Positions 57,944-64,000 of a stretch of 64,000 nucleotides of DNA are shown here, one piece after another (position 1 is the stretch's first letter; every line of letters starts with the position of its first letter). The stretch is taken from contig NZ_AZGB01000016.1 of NCBI RefSeq assembly GCF_001435235.1, positions 336,351 to 400,350 on the forward strand, in the 5' to 3' direction. The notes under the pieces are model-generated. The model was not told where the DNA came from, did not search any database, and saw only the letters and a list, made by a program, of their open reading frames with translations. This DNA is from Liquorilactobacillus ghanensis DSM 18630 (GTDB taxonomy: Bacteria > Bacillota > Bacilli > Lactobacillales > Lactobacillaceae). The translations under genes were made by a program, and so were the position numbers.

Positions 57944-57976
57944 AACGGTCAGCTTAAACAAAGTTGACCGTCTTTT
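57944..57976 (+). terminator. Terminator after the second GH28 gene
   Basis: ACGGTCAGCTT pairs with AAGTTGACCGT (one G-T) and is followed by CTTTTTG. The 130 bases before it hold nothing recognised. Confidence 0.8.
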
Positions 57977-58082
57977 TGAGCTATCCAATTAATTATTAGA
58001 AAAAGTGGTGCTTGAATTATAAATTATTGTAATAATTTAAGCTGTTGTATTTCTAAAACAACTCATCATTAAAAATAGTCTA

Positions 58083-59462
58083 CTATTTTGCTAATTCTGT
58101 CAATGATTCTTTAATTGCTGTTTCATAGATAGCAAGCCCGGCTTTGATTTGTTCTTTGGTTGCGACTAACGGACTTAGGAAGCGAATAACATTATCGTGA
58201 ACGCCAGCATTTTCTATGATTAAACCATGAGAAACGGCATGTTTGATAATTTTAGCAACTAGTTCTGGATATGGTTCTTTGGTAGCTCTATTTTTTACAA
58301 ATTCAACACCGATCATACTGCCGATTCCGCGAACATCACCAATTTCAGCGTAACGCGACTGCATATCGGTAAATCCATCAAAAGCCATTTGACCAATTTG
58401 TTTAGCTCGTTCAGTTAATTGCTGCTCTTTAATGATATCAAGCACTTGAAGTCCCGCAGCACATGCTAAAGCATTTCCTCCAAATGTACTACCGACAATT
58501 CCGGATTGAATGTTATCCATGATCTGTGAACCAGCTGTTACAGCCGCTAATGGCAATCCAGCTCCAATTGACTTTGCCATGGCAATAATATCAGGTGCAA
58601 AACCGTTTTCTTTCCAATAATTTGAAACAAATAATTTTCCCGAACGTGCAAATCCTGATTGAACTTCATCAGCAACTAGCATAATACCATTTTCATTACA
58701 AATTTTTCGCAATGCTGCTACATACTCAAACGGTGCAGGAATAAAGCCGCCTTCACCTTGAATTGGTTCAATAACAATTGCTGCGACTTGTTTAGCTGGG
58801 ACAGCTTGTTCAAAGACATATCGAAGTTTATCAAGGTAATATTGAATGCTCTCTTCGCGTGAGTATCCATGTGGTGCTCGATATAGATTGGGAAACTCTG
58901 CTCGGTGAATTCCCCCCATTGCTGGTTCAATGCCATATGAATATGTTTTTTTAGCCGTCATGGTTGATGTTAGTGCCGTTCGTCCATGAAAGGCGCCTGA
59001 GAAAACGATCACGTCAGCTCTGCCAGTAACTGATTTAGCAATTTTAACGGCATTTTCGATCGCCTCGGCACCGGAATTAACGAACATGGTCTTTTTATCT
59101 TCAGCATTAACCGGTGCTAATTTATTTATCTGCGCTGCTAAGTCAACATAGTTGGCATGTGTTGTAATGTTGATCATTCCGTGGAAGAATCGCTCCGCTT
59201 GTTGTTTGACAGCCTCGATCACCTGCGGTTGACTATAGCCGACATTCATAACCCCCACACCGGCGACCCAATCAAGAAAACGATTGCCATCAACATCTTC
59301 GATCATTGCACCACTTCCACGACTAATTACTACTGGATAGCTGCACAGAACCGCAGCAGGAACATTTGCAGCTCGCTTTGCTAAAACCTTTTTAGCATTT
59401 GGTCCAGGAAGTGGCATAGAAACTTGGGGAAGGGCCTCTTGTAATTCATCAGTTTTAATCAT
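58083..59462 (-). CDS. Class III aminotransferase, 4-aminobutyrate-type
   Basis: A 459-residue PLP enzyme that transfers the omega-amino group of a substrate such as 4-aminobutyrate to 2-oxoglutarate. Family features: VNSGAEAIENAVKIA near residue 115, FHGRTALTSTMTAK, the cofactor aspartate in LVADEVQSGFARSG, and the Schiff-base lysine in AMAKSIGAGLPLAAV. The ATG at 59462 has AAAGGTG ahead; an in-frame start 6 codons upstream would overlap that site. It is divergent from an amino acid permease. Ornithine or putrescine specificity cannot be excluded. Confidence 0.85.
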   Translation of the reverse strand: MIKTDELQEALPQVSMPLPGPNAKKVLAKRAANVPAAVLCSYPVVISRGSGAMIEDVDGNRFLDWVAGVGVMNVGYSQPQVIEAVKQQAERFFHGMINITTHANYVDLAAQINKLAPVNAEDKKTMFVNSGAEAIENAVKIAKSVTGRADVIVFSGAFHGRTALTSTMTAKKTYSYGIEPAMGGIHRAEFPNLYRAPHGYSREESIQYYLDKLRYVFEQAVPAKQVAAIVIEPIQGEGGFIPAPFEYVAALRKICNENGIMLVADEVQSGFARSGKLFVSNYWKENGFAPDIIAMAKSIGAGLPLAAVTAGSQIMDNIQSGIVGSTFGGNALACAAGLQVLDIIKEQQLTERAKQIGQMAFDGFTDMQSRYAEIGDVRGIGSMIGVEFVKNRATKEPYPELVAKIIKHAVSHGLIIENAGVHDNVIRFLSPLVATKEQIKAGLAIYETAIKESLTELAK

Positions 59463-59639
59463 AAACAACACACCTTTCATTTTTTAGCAAATTCTTGTCA
59501 TGTGATAAAAGCTAACCGACAACAATAGCCAATAAAGCGAATTGACTATTAATGATTAGAATATTACCACTAAATTCAGATTAATCAATATTAAAACTGA
59601 AAATATTATTAAAATGCGTAGTTTTTGATTAGAACACAG

Positions 59640-59668
59640 TTGCTTTTTTCACATTTAAATAATATAAT
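59640..59668 (+). promoter_or_regulatory. Promoter of the amino acid permease gene
   Basis: TTGCTT (59640-59645) and TATAAT (59663-59668) with 17 bases between; an imperfect ATGT...ACAT repeat follows at about 59679-59697. Confidence 0.55.
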
Positions 59669-59739
59669 CCAATTGTCGATGTTATATATTATGACATTAC
59701 TGCTTGCCGCTTTTAAATTTTAGCAAAGGAGTGCTGCTT

Positions 59740-61179
59740 ATGCATGAAAAACTATCGGATGCCAGTTACATTGAAATTTCCAAAAAAATCAGTCCGCAAC
59801 AACCTAGTTCAACCGTGACAAATTCTCCTGGATTAAAAGCAAATTCATTATCATTTTTTGAGGTTCTTGGTGAGTCAGTAGCTAATATTGCTCCTACTGC
59901 AACACCGGCAATTACGATTCCGGTTGTTTTTGCTCTTGCAGGTAACGGTACTTGGATTTCCTATATAATTGCTACTGTGGCTTGTGTACTTTTGGCTAAA
60001 CAGGTAAATGTCTTTTCTCGGCGATATGCCACTTCTGGCAGTATCTATACTTATGTTACCGACGGCCTTGGCAGTCGAGTTGGTTTCATGTCTGGTGCCA
60101 GTATTTTGTTTGCTTATATCACAACAGCAGTAGCGGTTTTAGCTGGTTTTGCGATTTATGCACATACACTGCTAGCTTATATCAATATTTCATTACCCTA
60201 TCCAGTTTTAATAGCTATCGGTACAATCACTGCTTGGTTAATGGCTCAAAAGGGAGTAGAACTTTCTACTAAAACCATGATGACAATGGAATTCCTATCT
60301 GTTTCAATTATTTCAATTCTTGGAATTGTCCTTTTATTTAGTCATCATTTTTCAATTAATCCTAACAATGTTGCTTTTACAAATATTTCTTTTAGCCATG
60401 TTGCTTCCGGACTGGGCTTGGCGTTCTTCAGTTTTGTGGGTTTTGAGGGAGCTGCTTCGATGGGGAAAGAAGCTAAAGAACCACTTAAAAATATTCCACG
60501 AGCTATTATCAGCAGTCCTCTTGCTGTTGGCATTTTCTTTGTTATCATGTCGTTAATTATGATGATGGGATTTTCAGGAACTGGTCATTCGCTTGGAGAG
60601 TCAATGTCGCCACTTGGTTTTTTAGCTACTAGAAATCATGTTTCCTTTCTGGGCTATTGCATTACAATAGGAGCTGTAATCAGTTTCTGGTCCAGTACGG
60701 TAGGTGTAATTACAGCCGGATCTAGAATTATGATGAAAATGAGTTCGGAAAACTATCTACCCAAAAAGTTTTCGTTTGTTAATGAAAAAAAGAAAACACC
60801 GACCTTTGCAATTGGCGTTTCTGGAGCAATTATCGGTTTTTTGGGAGTGGGTTTTGCTTTAATGACAACTATTGAAAACACATATGAGTGGTTTGGCACA
60901 ATTGCTGTTTGGGGATTTTTAATTGCTTATCTGTTAATTACCATCAGCGCCCCTGTTTTTCTGTATAAATCTGCTGAGTTAAAAATTCATAATGTTATCT
61001 TATCTTTGATCACCGCGGTTTTGTTGATGATTCCGATTGTTAGAAGTGTCTATCCGCAACCGGAAGGTCCAGTGAAGTTTTTCCCGTATATTTTCGGGGC
61101 TTGGCTGTTGATCGCGTTTCTATTCCATGAGTTTAAAGATTTGCAACTTGCAAAAAAAGCAGCTGTTACCGATCAATAG
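59740..61179 (+). CDS. APC-family amino acid permease
   Basis: A 479-residue, 12-helix permease of the amino acid-polyamine-organocation superfamily. The first-helix motif appears as GESVANIAPTATPAIT near residue 40, and FVGFEGAASMGKEAKEPLKNIPRA near residue 235 (in part: FEGAASMGKEAKEP) is the APC helix 6/loop signature. The ATG at 59740 is 8 bases after AAGGAG; an upstream in-frame start at 59704 lies within the promoter region. Divergent from the aminotransferase, so it may import that enzyme's substrate. Confidence 0.87.
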   Translation: MHEKLSDASYIEISKKISPQQPSSTVTNSPGLKANSLSFFEVLGESVANIAPTATPAITIPVVFALAGNGTWISYIIATVACVLLAKQVNVFSRRYATSGSIYTYVTDGLGSRVGFMSGASILFAYITTAVAVLAGFAIYAHTLLAYINISLPYPVLIAIGTITAWLMAQKGVELSTKTMMTMEFLSVSIISILGIVLLFSHHFSINPNNVAFTNISFSHVASGLGLAFFSFVGFEGAASMGKEAKEPLKNIPRAIISSPLAVGIFFVIMSLIMMMGFSGTGHSLGESMSPLGFLATRNHVSFLGYCITIGAVISFWSSTVGVITAGSRIMMKMSSENYLPKKFSFVNEKKKTPTFAIGVSGAIIGFLGVGFALMTTIENTYEWFGTIAVWGFLIAYLLITISAPVFLYKSAELKIHNVILSLITAVLLMIPIVRSVYPQPEGPVKFFPYIFGAWLLIAFLFHEFKDLQLAKKAAVTDQ

Positions 61180-61253
61180 ATTTCTTTGAAAATTAGCAAT
61201 CAGTTATACTCTGATGTTTTGTAGTAGTTTAGTTAATGCTTAAAATAACAAAA

Positions 61254-61290
61254 AGCCGAAGAAATTAATTTTTCTTCGACTAATTTTATG
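61254..61290 (+). terminator. Terminator after permease gene
   Basis: CGAAGAAA pairs with TTTCTTCG around a short AT loop; the downstream T tract is short (ACTAATTTTA), so it may be moderate. Confidence 0.6.
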
Positions 61291-61437
61291 CAGTTGAAAA
61301 TAACAGCAAAGCAATTAATGTAGAGCAATTTTTTAATTGCTTGCAGCTTTTTTGAGAACCGTTTTGTTTGGTAATTGTAAAGTTATAGCTACTCATCTAA
61401 AAATATGAGCGTTTTAGCATAAAACAGTAATCAGACG

Positions 61438-62442
61438 TTAAACTTTTAAAAACTCAGCTGCAGAATATTGGCGGTCATGTGAAGGCAAATGATCAAAGTG
61501 CTTTTTGTATTCTGAATAGAAATATGTTTTACTGGAAAATCCGACTAGTTCGCTTATTTGGGCTATGGAATAGTTGGTATGCTTAATCAATTTGTTTGCT
61601 TCGGCAACTCGTCTGATGTTTATTAACTCGGTAAAAGTTTTTCCGGTTTGGTTCTTTATGAAATTGCTTATATAATTTTTGTTGTAATTTAGTTTTTGGG
61701 CAATTACTGCTAGGGTTAAGGATTTAAAATTTTTATTAATTTCTTCAGTAATTTGGGACAATAATATAGAATTATGCGGTTCTAGCTGTGAATCAGGACA
61801 GCTTTTTTCGGATCTTCTAGCTGTAAGTAGAAAGAATTTTAATAAATTACATTTTATAATTTCCGCCGAGTAGATTTGTGGGAAATAATACTCATAGATG
61901 ATATTGTTCAATGTTTGTTCAAAACTTAATGGTTCGTTATTTCTAAAAACATGATATTGTTTATCACGGAAGATATCAGTAAAAAATGGCGTTATATTTT
62001 CCATTGATATATTTAAAAATCCCTTTGTTTGGGATAACAAGTCTACCTTAATATTCTTTTCTTTGATCAAAAAGGTTATTAAAATATCATTTTTACCGAG
62101 TGAACTAATTGCATGCTTGGAACCTGCGTTCAAAAAAAGAATATCTCCTTTTTTCAAATCTATTTTCTCACCATTGATTTTTTCGGTACACTTTCCCGAA
62201 AACATATAATTTAACTCAATAAATTGATAACAATGTTTTGGACAGGCTGCATAGCGATTATGTTTATTTATAAATAGATATTCATTTTTTTTGAAGAAAC
62301 TGGTATCGTTTAAAGTTAAAAGCCCATTCTGGTAGTTAAATGAATATTTAGGCAGGTCAATTATGAAATTATGCTTTTTTTTCTGAATTTTTTCAATGTC
62401 TGTTTCCTCGTAAAGCAACTGCTGCAAGCGATAAGTATTCAT
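61438..62442 (-). CDS. AraC-family regulator, divergent from kduI
   Basis: A 334-residue regulator. An N-terminal cupin domain (about 60-150; QFIELNYMFSGKCTEKI and GDILFLNAGSKHAIS) is joined to a C-terminal double helix-turn-helix (about 235-330; LTLAVIAQKLNYNKNYISNF and IAQISELVGFSSKTYFYSEY, given in part). AAGGAGG lies 7 bases before the ATG. It is transcribed away from kduI-kduD, which it probably activates in response to an uronate. Confidence 0.87.
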   Translation of the reverse strand: MNTYRLQQLLYEETDIEKIQKKKHNFIIDLPKYSFNYQNGLLTLNDTSFFKKNEYLFINKHNRYAACPKHCYQFIELNYMFSGKCTEKINGEKIDLKKGDILFLNAGSKHAISSLGKNDILITFLIKEKNIKVDLLSQTKGFLNISMENITPFFTDIFRDKQYHVFRNNEPLSFEQTLNNIIYEYYFPQIYSAEIIKCNLLKFFLLTARRSEKSCPDSQLEPHNSILLSQITEEINKNFKSLTLAVIAQKLNYNKNYISNFIKNQTGKTFTELINIRRVAEANKLIKHTNYSIAQISELVGFSSKTYFYSEYKKHFDHLPSHDRQYSAAEFLKV

Positions 62443-62770
62443 AAGTTAATCCTCCTTGAATGGTTATTACATTTCTATATGAGAAACTATATTTCTTATA
62501 TTCTACAAAGTGATTGTAATTTATTTTCTTTTGAATTGCAATATCTAATTTGTCTCTTTGTTTAAATATTAGCTGATATAGTAATTTAATCAATTATTTT
62601 GTTATTCTATCGCTGATTTCATTAATGCAGATGGTGATTATCAATGCGAATTTCTGCTGTGATCTGCTTAGTGGATATTAAATTTTAGCAGCTAAAAATT
62701 AAGTAAAATTGAGTTTTAAATGGAAACCAAATGAAATATCACCAAAAACTTAAAAATGAAAAATGGGTAA
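62443..62770. other. Divergent regulatory region, AT-rich
   Basis: The first 330 bases between the AraC gene and kduI. They must hold the AraC promoter on the minus strand; no clear operator, cre site or gene was recognised. Confidence 0.5.
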
Positions 62771-62815
62771 TTTATGATTTTTTAATGATTATTTTTCATA
62801 GAAAGGGCTTGCATT
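62771..62815 (+). repeat. 45-bp element, second copy
   Basis: Closely resembles 28441-28484 with shared ATGATTTTT, TTATTTTTCATAGAAA-like and GG.TT.CAT blocks. Here it ends on the -35 of the kduI promoter. Confidence 0.6.
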
Positions 62816-62837
62816 TGTGAGAGCAAGATATTAAAAT
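62809..62837 (+). promoter_or_regulatory. kduI promoter
   Basis: TTGCAT (62809-62814) and TAAAAT (62832-62837) with exactly 17 bases between, giving a leader of about 50 bases. Confidence 0.65.
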
Positions 62838-62896
62838 TATCTTGTAAATAGGAAATTAGGTTTCTTATAAAGAAACTAAACAAGGAGGAATTAATT

Positions 62897-63742
62897 ATGA
62901 CATTTTCAATGGTAACCAGATACGCGCATAGCCCGGAAGATATTCGTCATTATTCGACTGAACAGATGCGTGAGCAATTTTTAATGCCAACACTGTTTTC
63001 TAAAGGCGATATTTTACTAACATATACTTATAATGATCGAATGATTTTCGGTGGAGTAACACCAAGTGAACAGGCGTTAGAAATTAAACTTGATAAAGGA
63101 TTAGGGGTCAATTATTTTTTAGAGCGGCGTGAGTTAGGCATTATTAATATTGGTGGTACAGGGTCATTGACAATTGATGGTGAAAAAGTTGAAATGGTTC
63201 AACACGATGGTTATTACGTCGGCAAGGGTACTAAGCAGGTTTTGTTTGAATCAATTGATGCAAATGATCCAGCCAAATTTTATGTTGTTTCGACTCCAGC
63301 ACATAAAAAATATCCCAATAAAAAATTACCATTTGCCAATGCTTTGGCTAAACCGCTAGGCGATCAAGAGCACATGAATAAGCGGACAATTTACAAATAT
63401 ATTGACGCTTCACAGATGGATACATGTCAATTGCAAATGGGCTACACTGTTTTGGAACCGGGATCAGCTTGGAACACTATGCCAGCTCATACTCATGCTC
63501 GGCGAATGGAAACTTATATGTATTGTGAATTTGCTGAACCGGAAACTAAAGTATTTCATATAATGGGAACACCAGCGGAAACTAAACATATTGTTGTTGC
63601 CAATGAACAAGCAGTGGTTAACCCCAGTTGGTCAGTTCATTGTGGAGTAGCAACAACGCGTTATGCCTTTATTTGGGCGATGTGCGGTGAAAATCAGACC
63701 TATGATGATATGGATGCTGTGGCAATGGATCAATTAAAATAA
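62897..63742 (+). CDS. kduI: 5-keto-4-deoxyuronate isomerase
   Basis: KduI isomerises 5-keto-4-deoxyuronate (DKI) to 2,5-diketo-3-deoxygluconate, the step after GH105 in unsaturated-uronate catabolism. The 281-residue cupin protein has the expected length (E. coli about 278) and the zinc-site segment TMPAHTHARRMETYMYCEF near residue 196-214, with His, His, Glu and a later His in WSVHCGVATTRY. AAGGAGG lies 8 bases before the ATG. kduD follows after 16 bases. Confidence 0.95.
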   Translation: MTFSMVTRYAHSPEDIRHYSTEQMREQFLMPTLFSKGDILLTYTYNDRMIFGGVTPSEQALEIKLDKGLGVNYFLERRELGIINIGGTGSLTIDGEKVEMVQHDGYYVGKGTKQVLFESIDANDPAKFYVVSTPAHKKYPNKKLPFANALAKPLGDQEHMNKRTIYKYIDASQMDTCQLQMGYTVLEPGSAWNTMPAHTHARRMETYMYCEFAEPETKVFHIMGTPAETKHIVVANEQAVVNPSWSVHCGVATTRYAFIWAMCGENQTYDDMDAVAMDQLK

Positions 63743-63758
63743 TTGAGGAGCAGAATAA

Positions 63759-64000
63759 ATGAAACAATCAATTGAAGAAATTAAAGCCAATGAAGCAGCG
63801 TTAGATAAGTTTAAAATGGATTTTTTTAGCCTGAAAGGCAAAGTTGCGGTCATTACCGGCGGCAACACCGGTTTAGGGCAAGGTTATGCAGTTGCATTGG
63901 CCGAAGCGGGCGCGGATATTTTTATTCCGACTTTTGGTAAAGCCGAATGGGATGAAACTCGAGCGATGATCGAAAAACGGGGACGTAAAGTTGAATTTAT
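63759..64000 (+). CDS. kduD: 2-dehydro-3-deoxy-D-gluconate 5-dehydrogenase, N-terminal part (runs off window)
   Basis: KduD reduces 2,5-diketo-3-deoxygluconate to KDG with NAD(P)H. About 80 residues are visible: a short N-terminal extension, then the Rossmann start of a short-chain dehydrogenase (KVAVITGGNTGLGQGYA) and beta-2/alpha-C sequence GADIFIPTFGKAEW. The TGxxxGxG cofactor motif is intact. GAGGAG precedes the ATG and kduI is 16 bases upstream, which fixes the identity. The 3' end lies outside the window. Confidence 0.9.
   Translation, partial: MKQSIEEIKANEAALDKFKMDFFSLKGKVAVITGGNTGLGQGYAVALAEAGADIFIPTFGKAEWDETRAMIEKRGRKVEF

Noticed and set aside
62797..62812. cre site at the kduI promoter (AGAAAGGGCTTGCA)
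   Set aside because: It differs from the consensus at three positions, including the central CG, so CcpA binding is unlikely.

Overview
The window (about 37% G+C by eye) looks like the chromosome of a low-GC, plant-associated lactic acid bacterium of the Lactobacillaceae. The case rests on strong AGGAGG ribosome sites, CcpA-type cre boxes, a WxL surface protein with its DUF916/DUF3324 partner, ECF-type thiamine uptake, and many small sugar-catabolic operons. A motile plant-juice genus such as Liquorilactobacillus is possible because of the EAL gene, but the sequence does not settle the genus. No rRNA, tRNA, CRISPR array, complete insertion sequence or prophage was seen.

Layout. 1-2858: end of a rhamnose operon (rhaB', rhaM, rhaA, rhaD). 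2879-7806: AEC permease, MMPL exporter and a two-component system. 8060-9178: zinc alcohol dehydrogenase. 9569-12654: AraC regulator, esterase, MFS carrier. 12754-19310: divergent AraC regulator, then MFS, GH78-type alpha-rhamnosidase, ROK kinase and 6-phospho-beta-glucosidase. 19356-23684: RpiR regulator, beta-glucoside PTS and a second GH1. 23706-26540: TPP-riboswitch-controlled YkoEDC transporter. 26748-31159: small basic protein, TrkH/KtrB, AzlCD, cyclopropane synthase. 31346-33174: WxL pair. 33210-35570: serine recombinase divergent from an orphan EAL operon. 35592-38181: DedA, a likely structured RNA, a membrane-anchored protein, a histidine phosphatase. 38257-48427: kdgR-type regulator/kdgK/eda divergent from uxuB-uxuA-uxaC-MFS-epimerase-kdgK2. 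48614-57976: GntP permease, IclR regulator, then GH105, GPH carrier, TIM-barrel epimerase, two GH28 proteins and a small unknown protein. 58083-61290: class III aminotransferase and amino acid permease. 61438-64000: AraC regulator, kduI and the start of kduD.

How it fits together. Most of the window converts plant cell-wall and glycoside sugars into central metabolites. GH105 and the GH28 proteins carry no signal peptide, so oligogalacturonides or rhamnogalacturonan fragments are probably imported (GPH carrier) and cut inside the cell. Unsaturated uronate would go through KduI/KduD to KDG. Glucuronate would go through UxaC/UxuB/UxuA to KDG. Both meet at KdgK and Eda. Rhamnose released by GH28 or GH78 action would feed the rha operon. 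The 14010-19261 operon can be read as a PTS-independent route for rhamnosyl-glucosides: import, rhamnose removal, phosphorylation, phospho-glucoside cleavage. cre-like sites lie before at least five of these units, consistent with glucose repression.

The least explained items are the resolvase/EAL locus, with a shared operator-like repeat and a perfect 44-bp palindrome; the rod-shaped RNA near 36477-36572; the GH28 proteins with altered catalytic motifs and the 78-residue protein between them; and a 45-bp element occurring twice, 34 kb apart.
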